Shown: positions 49,601 through 54,740, counted from the first letter of the stretch. The stretch: 64,000 nt of DNA from Meandrina meandrites (GCA_963693305.1 OY855913.1:9862701-9926700), one strand, 5' to 3'. Notes: generated by a model not told the origin, from the letters alone. Made by a program: numbers and translations.

Positions 49601-52600
49601 TAAAAGTTCCAATCCAAGGGGGTTTATTGCGCCGGTGAATCCCTAGAAAGTGTGGTCTATTATACGGACGGAAAGCGGAGCAACAAATCGCCGGACTAAA
49701 CGATAAAACTTAGTGGCAAGAGTACTGCAATAAAAACCCCTTATTCGATAGTTCAACATATAATACACGCTAGCATGTTGATCATTGCTCGTATTTTTCC
49801 TCGCCTCCTTACGAGGCTCGGAAAAATGCTACTGTACGCAGCTCGCAAAATATTCATAGATATATTTGTATGTCAAACTATCGAATACGGTATATCTTAT
49901 CTATACCTTTCATCATTTTTGTACTGGAATCCGGCGTCGTTTTCGTTCGGCTCCCTCGTGATTTCAGGTTCCTGGACTGTGACCGTTTTCTTCTGTTCGT
50001 TTTCGTTGTTTCCGTCCTCTTTATTCATGTCGCCAAGTTGAAACGAGGAAAACGAAGGAACAACTTCATCAAGCTACAAATATCGGGTAAAACACAGTCC
50101 AGGTTTATGCATTGGATTGATAAAACGTCACTTTGGAAATGACTGAAAGTGCACGGGGTCGACAAAATAACTAGACTCTTTAAGACGGGCAACATCGGGA
50201 CCTGCACCTTATGCCCGTCTCAGAAAGCCAGAGGTGCCCGGAGAATAGACAAGAAAAACGACTAAACAAAAGTCCGTTAACGGAGAAGAGTTGAATACGG
50301 TCATCGTGTATGTTACATTACAATTGTATGTTACATTACAATTGTAATTGTAACACAAGGCCCGTTATGCGATAAAACTTCTAGTGGTCTTTGGCGCACT
50401 CACTAAATGGGATTAGCTGTGTTATCGTTGTTTTTACGTTCACAAGAAACGCGCGCATACGTTAACAAATTCCGAGCACATTCACGAATCAAAACGCAGC
50501 AGAAAAGAGTGAAATCACTCTTCATTTATGGTGAAAAAGTTGAACAAATAGATAATTCTTTCTCAGTTGAGTTCTACGAGCGGTAGAATGAGATGGAAAT
50601 GCCAAACAAGTTTGATTCAGAGTTTCGATACTATCCATTCTCGACCAAAGCACACATACATAATGTCTGGGTTATGGTCGAACAGGCAAGCTACAAGTGT
50701 AAATTACTGACAAGCTTTATTTTACTCTCACCTCATCTGCTTGACTGTTGTCCTCGTTGTTTTTCTCAATTTGATTCTTGATACTTTCATTCTTTATTTC
50801 TCCCAACACTGCTTCAACAATCGGCACCATCATGGCTGTTGTTGCTGTGTTGCTTATCCACATGGACAAAAATGCTGTCGTCAGCATAAATCCAAGCATC
50901 AAACTGCAGATAAAGATCATATAGAGTCTTGATATCTTTCAGTGATTGGCTACACAGGAAGAGAAATGGAGAATACATTGGTGGGTGGAGAAACGAAATT
51001 CACATCAACTGTTCAACTCGTTATATATCGTGAGAGAGCTGTCGAGTTGAACAATAGACGAGAAATTGCATAACTTCAAACAACCACGTCTTGGCGACTT
51101 TGTAAAGATTTTTGACAATTTTCCAAAGATTTAACTGACGAAGCTTGTCCTGAGGTAAAGAGAATACGCCCTAAAGTTTTCTGAACATTTCCCTGGATTG
51201 CCGAGGAACATAATTCGAAATTTCGACAGTATACTAACGAATTTCATGTCATTCAACATTTCACAAAGCGCGCTTGTCAGCGTAAGCGACGTCAATGTAC
51301 AGATACGATACGATCCAGCTAAAAACGTACTGGCCTTCTAATCGAAAGATTAATCATTGAAAGTGGGTACTGTCAGAATAGCCTTCGAACGGATATAGGG
51401 CGACATGAAAATCGGCGAGCGGAGAGCGGCGGGAAAGCTCCACAGTCCGCTGCTTCTTGAGTGGCGGAACGCTTCACAGTGCGCACCCCTTCCCACGACA
51501 ACGCTACCACGCCTCCCCGCCCCACTTCACTTCTCCGCCACGTCTTGCACTAAACAATACGCACACACAAGTTCACTTTCAGTTAGTAGACTTACCTTCG
51601 TGGTTGAGCTCCAACTAATAAGAGAACCCGAAGAGCGATTCGTTTGTGTAAGTTCCACTGCTCTACAGCTACAGCCACAATCAACCCGCCAAGAAACAGC
51701 ACGTTAGTGTCCTTGAAGTATTGAGGGGAGACTTGTTTAGAACCCAGGACACCAAACAACGGAAAGAGAACCAATGGAAGAAGAGCCGTGACGGCTAACT
51801 CCACAACCTCAGTCACCCAATACACCGCCATAATCAGGATACAGTACGCACAGCGAGCCTCCTGGTGAAATAACAGTAATTATTATTAGTCCGGTTTGAT
51901 ATTTATTGTAAAGCATGTTCATCTTCTTTTACCGGACTTTACTTTAGTGAACCTAATGAAGCGAATCTCACGAATTTTTTTAATTTAAGTGAAAATTATC
52001 GGAGGTTACACAAATTCCTGTATAGATCCAGTTACAACAATGCTGTACTGTGTGGATACTCGGGATGTGACAACCGCGTTGCTAAAAAGTACTCTTTTCA
52101 GCTTGACCGACAAAAAAGGGCGACCGCGCTTTTGTTTAACTATATTAATAATAACTACCTTTTATCTCCACAAAAGATTCTCTGCACAAAAGATTTTTAA
52201 TAACATTGTTTTTCGTAATGAAAAACGGACGGTTCATTTTCATACGAGGAAACAAAGAAGTTTATTTAGATATGAGACAAAAGACGTCTATTCATTATTG
52301 TGGTTCAGTGAAAACGAGCCGAATACATTTTTGTAGGAGTCCCGGCCCAGAAGTTTCATTAGTGACCAAAAGCTCTTTTCTTCTTATAAAATCAATATTT
52401 ATGAACAACTGGGTGTAGGGAAACCCTAAGTCCCGAACTCTATCATAAATTGCTAATAAAAACACACATAAACATAATGCGAGTAATGTCGATGCATGTA
52501 GACATGCGTTGGCTTAATTTGGTTAAACCCAGTTAAACCTGAGCCTTCCGCCAATGGGACAAACACGAAATTCAAAATCTCACCGGTGTTGGAACTGCGA

Positions 52601-52811
52601 TCGGTAATGGTGCCAACAATATCGGCGTCACGAAGAGCACAAGGTATTTGCGCCATTTTAGAAGGCACTTCGCGACGGAGGTATTTTTCACGGGAGAAAT
52701 CGTCTGCGGATAGGTAGATGATTCCTTCTCTGTGTTCCCTGGTGTCTCGCTAACATTTTCGCCGACAGTCACAGATGAAAGGCAAGCTTCGTTCGTTTGA
52801 CCTATTTCCAT
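13447..52811 (-). CDS. SLC13-like: SLC13-family sodium-coupled carboxylate/sulfate transporter gene, 12 coding exons
   Basis: This is the only clear host gene. Twelve exons with GT-AG sites join in phase into 618 residues, close to the usual 570-620 of animal SLC13 proteins. Such proteins are plasma-membrane carriers that couple sodium entry to uptake of citrate, succinate or sulfate, with about 11-12 membrane helices. Both SNT motifs that line the sodium and substrate sites are present: [13 protein letters not shown] in exon 3 and [15 protein letters not shown] in exon 10. Exon 4 has [17 protein letters not shown] and exon 11 carries the family signature region ([15 protein letters not shown]). 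The start ATG is directly preceded by an in-frame TAA. The C-terminus has NVT sequons. Intron 3 is about 31 kb and filled with transposons. Which paralogue (A2, A3 or A5-like) cannot be decided here. Exon coordinates are listed separately. Confidence 0.93.
13678..13724. repeat. 47-bp palindrome in SLC13-like intron 11
   Basis: Arms GTAAGTGTTATCAGCC and GGCTGATAACACTTAC are perfect inverted copies around a short loop. Probably a small MITE relic. Confidence 0.8.
13926..13979. repeat. 54-bp palindrome in SLC13-like intron 11
   Basis: Arms AACCTACAGATTATTC and GAATAATCTGTAGGTT are exact inverted copies with an additional inner AATCTGCTAGCAGATT palindrome. Confidence 0.8.
14210..14347 (-). CDS. 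SLC13-like: SLC13-like exon 11, family signature
   Basis: Acceptor TTTTCTTCTTAG, donor GACATG|GTATGT, 46 codons in phase 0. Encodes [20 protein letters not shown] and [20 protein letters not shown], which contain the SLC13 signature pattern. Confidence 0.95.
14619..14780 (-). CDS. SLC13-like: SLC13-like exon 10, second SNT motif
   Basis: Acceptor CTGTCTCTAG, donor TCGTTG|GTAAGT. Encodes [15 protein letters not shown], a helix, and [20 protein letters not shown] with the second SNT motif of the inverted-repeat transporter fold. Confidence 0.95.
15169..15278 (-). CDS. SLC13-like: SLC13-like exon 9
   Basis: Acceptor TTATTATACAG, donor TGTAAG|GTAAAT. Encodes [20 protein letters not shown] and ends at ACK, the conserved [15 protein letters not shown] region. 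Confidence 0.93.
15992..16011. repeat. 20-nt poly-C tract in SLC13-like intron 8
   Basis: An uninterrupted C run within the 1.3-kb intron between exons 8 and 9. The rest of the intron shows no gene. Confidence 0.95.
16126..16275. repeat. Degenerate TACGACTG-type repeat
   Basis: Variants of GTACGACTGTAGTACGACTA recur, including CTACGATGG, GTGCGACTGCG and CTACAACTGCAG. It looks like a diverged short-unit array. Confidence 0.6.
16550..16644 (-). CDS. SLC13-like: SLC13-like exon 8
   Basis: Acceptor CACTTTTAAG, donor TTCAG|GTAAGT. Encodes [20 protein letters not shown], the conserved DATAAM helix of the family. Confidence 0.9.
16726..16830 (-). CDS. SLC13-like: SLC13-like exon 7
   Basis: Acceptor CACACTTCCAG, donor AACGA|GTAAGT. 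Encodes [20 protein letters not shown], a membrane helix, followed by [14 protein letters not shown], as in SLC13 relatives. Confidence 0.9.
17211..17345 (-). CDS. SLC13-like: SLC13-like exon 6
   Basis: Acceptor TCTGTTTAG, donor ATGTC|GTAAGA. Encodes a Cys-rich stretch [15 protein letters not shown], a basic cytosolic loop and YRALGPMS, matching the conserved ALGPMSFAE segment completed by exon 7. Confidence 0.88.
18411..18530 (-). CDS. SLC13-like: SLC13-like exon 5
   Basis: Acceptor GTTCGTATTTCAG, donor ATTAA|GTATGT. Encodes [20 protein letters not shown] and a hydrophobic helix, [18 protein letters not shown]. Phases fit exons 4 and 6. Confidence 0.88.
18648..18757. repeat. (AAT)n microsatellite
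   Basis: About 110 bp of AAT repeats with a few substitutions, in SLC13-like intron 4. Confidence 0.95.
18923..19017. mobile_element. 95-bp hairpin MITE
   Basis: The left arm starts CCAACCTCATTCCCAGGGCT and the right arm ends AGCCCTGGGAACGAGGTTGG. The arms are near-perfect inverted copies of about 47 bp each, meeting at a GC-rich centre. It lies in SLC13-like intron 4. Confidence 0.75.
19529..19662 (-). CDS. SLC13-like: SLC13-like exon 4
   Basis: Acceptor TTTTTAATTTCAG, donor GGCAG|GTAAGT. Encodes [19 protein letters not shown] then [20 protein letters not shown], one of the most conserved SLC13 segments. It sits about 31 kb from exon 3. Confidence 0.93.
19928..20043. mobile_element. 116-bp imperfect hairpin element
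   Basis: The ends TAGAGTTGATGTT and AACGTCAACTCTA are inverted copies, and inner segments pair as well (TTAGCCCG with CGAGGGCTAA). A short fold-back MITE. Confidence 0.6.
20576..20644 (-). repeat. Split direct repeat B2 (3' end of element)
   Basis: A 69-bp copy of B1 at the outer end. Both B copies are preceded by AGT on the plus strand. A 71-bp spacer separates B2 from A2. Confidence 0.93.
20716..20906 (-). repeat. Split direct repeat A2
   Basis: A 191-bp copy of A1 placed between B1 and B2, as expected of an A1-B1-A2-B2 arrangement. Confidence 0.93.
20907..20975 (-). repeat. Split direct repeat B1
   Basis: 69 bp starting AACCAATTCACACTCGCG and ending GTGAAAAATTTTG on the plus strand. It abuts A2 directly and matches 20576-20644. 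Confidence 0.93.
21374..22756 (-). CDS. Ngaro-type tyrosine recombinase with N-terminal zinc ribbon
   Basis: Open in the RT frame from just after the RT stop; the first ATG is at 22579 and gives 401 residues. Counting from that ATG, the tyrosine recombinase set is present: R199 in SGDRGSD, H313-x2-R316 in HSFRSG, H336 in HVGWRS and Tyr at 347/348 in TAKYYTQ. Upstream of the ATG, at about 22625-22690, the same frame encodes [19 protein letters not shown], a C-x2-C...C-x2-C zinc ribbon. Its presence argues that the protein starts before the ATG, by readthrough or fusion with RT. The enzyme would insert the circular DNA copy. Confidence 0.9.
   Translation of the reverse strand, partial: LNFSFFPQPLPTVPRLWCPSVQCPECKYPNDQNFSFCQRCGFNRLPLILPTPSTSVPVDLPSIDNRLASIRSQRKSLPYEKQKSSLQKQLEMFLGSLPSPKNLQSTTPLDLTRFLVWKDGKGKTKVHTSRCPLFGTHSKNHCKCPTRLAAATVDSTIGKLRAIFNSAGRCGPWNELFCIGNPANDSSVQSYLQFITKEQTAAHISPKQAIPLFFDKLSTLTRYLVSKAYSPSDLTPIQRYIFARDAAFFCVDFFSGDRGSDLGRTLTKEVLLLPEEQGLLFRQSIGKTLRGKDYKTFAIKKCHDSQLCPVANLSRYFNLCKCMQIDLRDGYLFRSTDKHGRVSNNPFVGSTIAARLKTHLDHLGIAYGETVHSFRSGCSITLSMLGVSLEDIAMHVGWRSTQTAKYYTQTDKILGLTKPADLLAQSTASTAPSDKGPKASRVADVFRYRNNLNDYRLAFP
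22757..24937 (-). CDS. Ngaro-type reverse transcriptase / RNase H
   Basis: The frame begins at a CCCTTTATAG splice acceptor (24938) and has no ATG near its start; the first likely codon after VPV is GTG at 24931. Counting from that GTG: RT motif A is DDKSGYDH near residue 213, [12 protein letters not shown] follows, and the catalytic YIDD is at about 277-280. RNase H follows with [10 protein letters not shown] and DNKAVVSSW, then [12 protein letters not shown]. This combination is characteristic of the DIRS/Ngaro RT-RH. The frame ends at a single TGA (22757-22759) and stays open beyond it into the recombinase. Expression probably needs splicing from gag or frameshifting. Confidence 0.9.
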   Translation of the reverse strand, partial: VPVLPDFSDLIKEASSHSPSPVWCNWEGKTHSWAGPLPSIQSVASGQHYANVTQIPFRDPDHFIAANLQNHLPAWESILVGHPKADELFGYLSLGVDVRDFLVYFKGYFQGRYFDSALPPRNIFPNARNCANYEDFISTCILDRVKNGSLLVHGKVGSVDPPYLVMPITVEPSKPRMCHDERFLNLWIKDSPFTLDYITNLPRYVGLDHFQTTLDDKSGYDHVPLHPQSRTFFGLEWKGYYFMYKTLPFGWKASAYIYHTIGMAATCHIRSLGVPCSNYIDDKHLGQLRPLIQPRFEFSNLQLSEMALFIACSILLNLGYFLGIKKSCLIPSIKVKYLGYFSESDKQAFTLPSDKVLKFAALRDRILDQKTVSLKTLQKFAGKTTSFSLLVPGAKLYTNAVYNAISTGSRSGKPIPVSGALRDELVHWRFLDSWDGFLPWKEKKHSSITLFSDASDVGWGGSVRIPGKEEQLLRGYWDDSTRNLPIAVREAKALLFTLESLGTSVANTRLDCFIDNKAVVSSWRKQASKAPALSHVMKSIFQLTLRFNLALTISFVPSADNPADHPSRTLSDIDCKLSPLAWKSVQLAYGPHSLDLLALASNVQRDRHDRPLRFYAPFPNPGCSGVNVFAQSISHSENAYAFPPFILLGPLLKFLSPQPCPLTIIAPDLRPRQYWWPVLQHKASSCFKIGSKGQNDILLFPDASQHGAFSPRPLQWDLWAFRLSVN
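25200..25718 (-). CDS. Ngaro-type gag exon 2 with CCHC zinc knuckle
   Basis: Begins after a CCGTTTCCCCAG acceptor with [10 protein letters not shown] and runs 172 residues to a stop. The C-terminus has the retroviral-type knuckle [14 protein letters not shown] (C-x2-C-x4-H-x4-C) and a basic tail, consistent with a nucleic-acid-binding gag of about 204 residues in all. The body is helical and has [12 protein letters not shown] and [13 protein letters not shown]. An internal ATG (MEDVKRD) is an alternative start if the first intron is not used. Confidence 0.8.
   Translation of the reverse strand, partial: PAPDVMEDVKRDIEAVKSKISKNTVAHALQYLRQLLSRPPGAFDVHATMAALEHLVDTARENADAEVVRYNAILRQTRGLTENPVLQRVLLKLLGSKEEIAIAKEIDKATKSSTPTPLLRGVSTGSQRGFSRVQPYSYYTGNGNGSGITCYECGRPGHIARNCRSKKGRYFR
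26130..26810. repeat. ~60-bp minisatellite inside the gag intron
   Basis: About 11 degenerate copies of a unit whose core is TACGTTGCACAGACGCTAAA followed by AGCGCCAACGTAATCT. Copies become more regular toward the high-coordinate end. The array lies entirely inside the 1177-bp intron between the gag exons. Confidence 0.9.
26896..26991 (-). CDS. Ngaro-type gag exon 1
   Basis: Encodes 32 residues starting [15 protein letters not shown] and rich in Ala and Pro, ending PPVE before a GAG|GTAACT donor. It joins in phase 0 to the acceptor at 25718. A role as the N-terminus of gag is inferred from position and phase. Confidence 0.6.
27043..27233 (-). repeat. Split direct repeat A1 (5' end of element)
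   Basis: 191 bp containing CCGTCGAGTGGATTTGCG and ending GCGAATGAGAATAGT on the plus strand. Nearly identical and in the same orientation as 20716-20906. Flanking DNA begins TGAATGGTTTTCAG at 27234. Confidence 0.93.
27234..27599. other. Spacer between the Ngaro-type element and the LINE
   Basis: No gene. It may be host intron sequence or the LINE 5' UTR. Contains the repeat-like AGCGCGGGCGCCCCTATGG. Confidence 0.4.
27730..28623 (+). CDS. LINE ORF1 protein (coiled coil plus RRM-like domain)
   Basis: 297 residues starting [15 protein letters not shown] low-complexity N-terminus is followed by a long coiled coil at roughly residues 55-140 (heptads such as [15 protein letters not shown]), then [17 protein letters not shown], the classic entry to the L1 ORF1/transposase_22-type RRM domain, with ICHRM and [10 protein letters not shown]. 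Such proteins trimerise and act as RNA chaperones in the LINE particle. The frame is intact, unlike the RT of the same element. Confidence 0.88.
   Translation: MADKLSESDGSPLIIGGKRGERPSSSSSPEIPPNKNAKTTEHMAEHADLSSIWIALNTIQRNTDELLKENRALRNQYEELQKSLEFHIGKLESLETENNKLKKEVSSLKKAVREAEDEIADLNDDLDGVKSDLGSAINQIDDLEQYTRKHNLEIHGIPESSEENLADKIIKLGKVLNVHIANSDIDICHRMATRRPNGGPRPIIVRFKSYRAKGELYKAKKHLKSVSLSNYFHNAEAVYINENLTNYRRELFAKVRKFKKNNNWHSAWTIDGKIFVRKSQSDQVQRVYEDDDLNNFR
28624..29205. other. LINE inter-ORF region
   Basis: 580 bp between ORF1 and the endonuclease. A 98-codon plus-strand frame (28758-29054) has a hydrophobic stretch but no known motif and is probably chance. Confidence 0.5.
29206..29936 (+). 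CDS. LINE ORF2 N-terminus: APE-type endonuclease
   Basis: About 243 residues with the catalytic motifs of APE-type nucleases in order: [35 protein letters not shown] and SDHSP. This enzyme nicks target DNA to prime reverse transcription. All motifs are intact. The frame is cut by the Harbinger-like insertion after IKPEDK; the residues [12 protein letters not shown] that follow belong to the inserted element. Confidence 0.9.
30118..31365. repeat. Internal direct duplication in Harbinger-like copy 1
   Basis: Segments at about 30118-30285 and 31178-31365 are related direct copies. Both contain GCGGGAAATAAAAATGGCGA and then CACATATTATTTATGAT. The same pair appears in copy 2 near 60050 and 61110. 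Confidence 0.7.
31753..33870. mobile_element. ~2.1-kb segment present in Harbinger copy 1 but absent from copy 2
   Basis: Copy 2 runs straight from CCGATTTTT to ATTTTTTCTATAAG, where copy 1 has this extra block. The left end begins TATGTGGACTT and AAGTCCACATA occurs at 33840-33850 near the right end, an inverted pair that suggests a nested transposon. A subterminal hairpin (GTGGACTTTCACAC with GTGTGAAAATCCAC) is at 31755. It holds a 20-nt C tract at 32927-32946. Open frames inside (145 codons plus at 31754, 97 codons minus at 33713) show no known domain. Confidence 0.55.
32927..32946. repeat. 20-nt poly-C tract
   Basis: An uninterrupted C run inside the segment unique to Harbinger copy 1. 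Confidence 0.95.
34702..35378. other. ~0.68-kb segment absent from Harbinger copy 2
   Basis: Copy 2 jumps from GGATATAAAATTATG to CCGCAGAATTTCGAGC at about 62505, so this block is missing there. No inverted ends were seen, which favours a deletion in copy 2. An 83-codon minus-strand frame starting at 35393 is uncharacterised. Confidence 0.6.
36350..36755 (+). pseudogene. Harbinger Myb/SANT-like DNA-binding protein, decayed
   Basis: In successive frames the segment reads LRKKRTNF, then [16 protein letters not shown], then [19 protein letters not shown] and [15 protein letters not shown], then [12 protein letters not shown]. The spaced tryptophans and [13 protein letters not shown] match the trihelix/Myb-like partner protein of animal Harbinger transposons, which brings the transposase to the ends. 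At least two frameshifts and stops break it. Confidence 0.75.
36955..37262 (-). pseudogene. Harbinger DDE transposase, C-terminal fragment
   Basis: The minus-strand frame contains [17 protein letters not shown], then after an in-frame stop [14 protein letters not shown], then a frame change to [15 protein letters not shown] and [13 protein letters not shown]. GDSxYxLxxWL with the Asp and [15 protein letters not shown] with the Glu are hallmark Harbinger (DDE_4-type) segments. The N-terminal half and first catalytic Asp are not seen. It converges on the Myb-like remnant. Confidence 0.8.
37557..37640. repeat. Subterminal direct repeats of the Harbinger right end
   Basis: CGGCCTCACAAAGCAAA occurs twice, flanking two copies of TTGACATGGCGGGAAAA. 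Short paired repeats near a transposon end may be transposase or Myb-protein binding sites; that role is inferred. Confidence 0.75.
37733..40872 (+). pseudogene. LINE ORF2 C-terminal part: L1-type reverse transcriptase, frameshifted
   Basis: The frame resumes at [10 protein letters not shown] and runs through the helical linker, then shifts near 38160 into a segment with [17 protein letters not shown]. After another shift near 38540 come [13 protein letters not shown], motif [14 protein letters not shown] and motif [17 protein letters not shown] shift occurs at an AATC microsatellite (39005-39030) before motif [10 protein letters not shown] nested unrelated insertion lies at about 39400-39690, after which [19 protein letters not shown] resumes. 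A last shift near 40160 precedes the C-terminal [18 protein letters not shown] knuckle. The order matches L1/Tx1 ORF2, but the protein cannot be made. Confidence 0.88.
40873..41533. other. LINE 3' UTR and short non-coding stretch
   Basis: Includes a (TG)n-like tract at about 40937-40980 and A runs at 41206 and 41226 that probably mark LINE poly-A ends. No gene seen. Confidence 0.5.
41534..41764 (-). pseudogene. 3'-terminal fragment of an RTE-like LINE ORF2
   Basis: The frame ends with [20 protein letters not shown], then [20 protein letters not shown], typical of the C-terminal tail of RTE-type endonuclease-reverse transcriptase proteins. Only the last ~75 codons remain, as expected of a 5'-truncated insertion. 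Assignment rests on the RGRPxxTWRRTVE motif. Confidence 0.65.
41963..42031. mobile_element. 69-bp hairpin MITE
   Basis: Arms CCTGTTCCAGGCTCTCGGTCA and TGACCGAGAGCCTGGAACAGG are perfect inverted copies around a 27-bp loop. Confidence 0.8.
42600..43140. repeat. Diverged tandem duplication, unit ~270 bp
   Basis: Segments at about 42605-42850 and 42865-43135 align along their length. Shared landmarks are a CGATTTTACRGCACA stretch, TAGCTTTCTAAATTA or a variant, a CAGCATCATGAC or GGCATCATGAC block, and CGAATCT-CACATG. No coding potential was recognised. Confidence 0.6.
43142..43177. repeat. 36-bp near-perfect palindrome
   Basis: CAAAGGAATAAGATAAAA is followed directly by its inverted copy with one central mismatch. 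Confidence 0.9.
43178..44407. other. Non-coding region, no gene recognised
   Basis: Intronic sequence of the SLC13-like gene. An 83-codon plus-strand frame (43767-44018) shows no motif. Confidence 0.45.
44408..45250. mobile_element. TTAA-flanked non-autonomous transposon, 843 bp
   Basis: The ends TTAAGGTGGCTTACTACAGT and ACTGTAGTGAGCCACCTTAA are inverted copies with one mismatch and include TTAA on both sides. No transposase frame. It shares the AAGGTGGC terminus with 9433-9672 and 2566-3790, so one family is represented. Confidence 0.82.
45251..46202. other. Non-coding region, no gene recognised
   Basis: Intronic sequence. A short inverted pair, AGTCAGACCTTTAG (45333) with TTTAGGTCTGACTTGACT (45390), is visible. 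Confidence 0.45.
46203..47915. repeat. Inverted duplication, left arm (~1.7 kb)
   Basis: This block is the reverse complement, with divergence and indels, of 55812-57375. Landmarks include AATCAAAGATCTCTTCGA at 46217, GCATTAACCCATTGACTC and TTGTACCAAGCAAA at 47892. The arms flank SLC13-like exons 1-3. Each arm keeps an open frame of about 60 residues described under findings. Confidence 0.85.
47916..48822. other. Non-coding region, no gene recognised
   Basis: Intronic DNA with no recognised repeats or frames. Confidence 0.4.
48823..48974. mobile_element. 152-bp hairpin MITE
   Basis: Arms of about 70 bp start AACAATTATTGGAC and end CAATAATTGTT. Inner parts such as AAAATATCGTGATTTGTCAGTG pair with CACTGACAAATCACGATATTTT, and AGATCAATTATTTGCC with GGCAAATAATTGATCT. 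Confidence 0.85.
48975..49741. other. Non-coding region, no gene recognised
   Basis: Intronic sequence with no repeat or frame I can name. Confidence 0.4.
49742..49887. mobile_element. 146-bp hairpin MITE
   Basis: The ends TATTCGATAGTTCAACATA and TATGTCAAACTATCGAATA are inverted copies with one mismatch. An inner hairpin pairs ATTTTTCC with GGAAAAAT. Confidence 0.75.
50307..50342. repeat. 18-bp tandem duplication
   Basis: GTATGTTACATTACAATT occurs twice head to tail. The rest of 49888-50731 is non-coding intron before exon 3. Confidence 0.9.
50732..50903 (-). CDS. SLC13-like: SLC13-like exon 3, first SNT motif
   Basis: Acceptor TTTATCTGCAG, donor GATGAG|GTGAGA (phase 0). Encodes [20 protein letters not shown] with the first SNT sodium/substrate motif, then a charged cytosolic loop ending [10 protein letters not shown]. 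It joins directly in phase to exon 4, so no linker exon is required. Confidence 0.93.
51596..51861 (-). CDS. SLC13-like: SLC13-like exon 2
   Basis: Acceptor TTTCACCAG, donor GAAG|GTAAGT. Encodes [26 protein letters not shown] and the highly conserved stretch [20 protein letters not shown], followed by [14 protein letters not shown]. Family members usually read [11 protein letters not shown]; here the first two of those residues differ (VVELAV). Confidence 0.93.
52584..52811 (-). CDS. SLC13-like: SLC13-like exon 1 (start)
   Basis: Encodes residues 1-76. A polar N-terminus of about 50 residues with NVS and NTS sequons leads into the first membrane helix, [20 protein letters not shown], typical of SLC13 starts. 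An in-frame TAA lies immediately upstream of the ATG. The donor is CCG|GTGAGA, phase 0. Confidence 0.9.
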
Positions 52812-53053
52812 TTAGGGGGCGTATTCCTGATTTGTGGAGCGAAGTGTGTCAAGTTGAAAATTGTAAACAAAACTGCGCAGTTTGTTGTTTTTCGCACGGA
52901 GCTTTGTGGAAGCCAGACCACCTTAATCGACCTTGGAAGGTGTTAGTAATGACAGCACATTTACACACGACTTCAGGATACGATTCTCCGCCAAGAACTT
53001 TTCAGCAATTATAAAGGTCGAGAAAATCTGATCAGCCGCGCATAATGTTGTAT
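52812..53053. promoter_or_regulatory. 5' flank of the SLC13-like gene
   Basis: Sequence immediately upstream of the start codon on the minus strand. It should contain the 5' UTR and possibly the promoter. I see no TATA box or initiator I would defend, and an upstream non-coding exon is possible. Confidence 0.3.
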
Positions 53054-53429
53054 GAGGGTCGTACAGGGGTATTCTCGTGACGCGTGATTAGCTGATTTTA
53101 TTTTCCGTGAAACGTGAATTTAATAAATTTATTCTTCGTGACCCGTGACCAGAAGATTTTGCGTGATACGTGAAGAGCTTGAATTGATAACCGATATTCG
53201 TGATTTCACCACTTTATTGACTTTATTTTGCGTGATTTTGAGACGCGAGACCTCAAATGTGATCTCCGTATAATTATCGTAACGTCAAACACTATTTGTA
53301 GCGTAAGAACAGGATAAAAGAGTACTTATTTTCGTGATTCGGGAAAATGAAATTTCAATATCCGTGATCGGTGATTCGTTATTTTTTTCGTCCGTGAAGC
53401 GTGCCAGAGACCCCCCCTGTACGACCCTC
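53054..53429. mobile_element. 376-bp MITE with 6-bp target duplication
   Basis: Starts GAGGGTCGTACAGGGG and ends CCCCTGTACGACCCTC, a perfect 16-bp terminal inverted repeat. TTGTAT occurs immediately outside both ends, a clean target-site duplication. The interior is built of degenerate CGTGATNCGTGAA-like motifs and is non-coding. Confidence 0.9.
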
Positions 53430-54255
53430 TTGTATATACGGACTGACAGACCACTTTTCACTTGCTTTGTTATCGCAAAACAAATATCGCATCCATTGTA
53501 TAAAGAGGTTTAAGAGTTGGATTAGCTGCCAACGCAATAAACAAAAACGATCACAACATGCAGTGCACATTAAAATGGCTGAGTTAAGGAAGCTTAAAAG
53601 CCCATCAGAAACTGAAAAAAAAATAATTTAAGCCTTGAACGTCTTCAGCGGGATTTCACCAGCTGCAAAGCTCTGATCACAAGATGGAGGCAATTGCACA
53701 TCAGAATTAAGCTCATTTTAACAAAGACTGTTAACAAGTAAAGCATTAGCCTTGAAAAGAAACGAAGCTGTCGAAAAAAGACGCTTAAACAAAGAAACTG
53801 AAATGATGTGTTTGTCGAACAATTCAGTTTTCCGACAAACTCGCCGTTTTGGTCGACCTCACAAAACAAGTTTAAAACCCAAAATGGTCTAGTTAATTTA
53901 GTATTCAGCACTCTAACCGAATGCATTTTATCCGCCTCAGACCAGCAAACCTTGAAAGTGAATCCGGTTTTTATACGAATTCAGTAGTAGGAAATATGCT
54001 GAATAACGACTTCGCTGCATTTGAAAACGGAGAAGAATTTGTTTTTAATGCCTTACTTCCAGTACGCTTCCCCTAACAAATAAACGCAACCTTTTGACAG
54101 TGTTTAAGGTGCCCGGCATCCTGTAGAAAATCAAAAGCACGTCGTGCTCCATGTCTCGTGTTACTTAGAACTTTTTAAAAAGCTTTCTGTGACCTTGCTG
54201 GCTGCATTATACTTGGTGTCAGGTTATCGAAAATTGAAAAGCGTACATCTAATTT

Positions 54256-54740
54256 AAAGAAACATTTAGACTCTTCACCTCAAATACATTATGCCCCTTT
54301 ATAGAATTTCATTTATTTACTAAAAAAGTAAAATTAAAACTGTTCTTGTCGCTCCATAAAAGTTGCGTTATATTGTAGTGTGATTCACAACGCGATATAC
54401 TTGCTGCTCTTTCAAAGATTTTAATTAGCCTGAAACGCTGCGATAAATTATGGAAATAAAACATTCCATGTGTCCTGAAGAAAGATTGTTACTCCATACC
54501 AACTTAAGAAAAATTTAGACTCTTCACCCCAAATACATTATTCCTCTTTAGAACTCGATTTATTTTATTTATTTTTTTTAAATGTCGTTTGATAATAGTT
54601 GCATTATAATTGTTGCGTGACTTTCATAACTCGGATACATGACTCACATCTCCGGCCAATCTTCGCACAATCTTGTTCTCGGTTCTATGTGTTCAGAAGG
54701 AGGACTATTATCTCCTTACCCTTGTCATTTGCTGTTTAAT
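54256..54740. repeat. Tandem duplication, unit ~245 bp
   Basis: TTTAGACTCTTCACC followed by CAAATACATTAT occurs at about 54268 and 54515, with diverged similarity continuing through both units. Confidence 0.65.
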
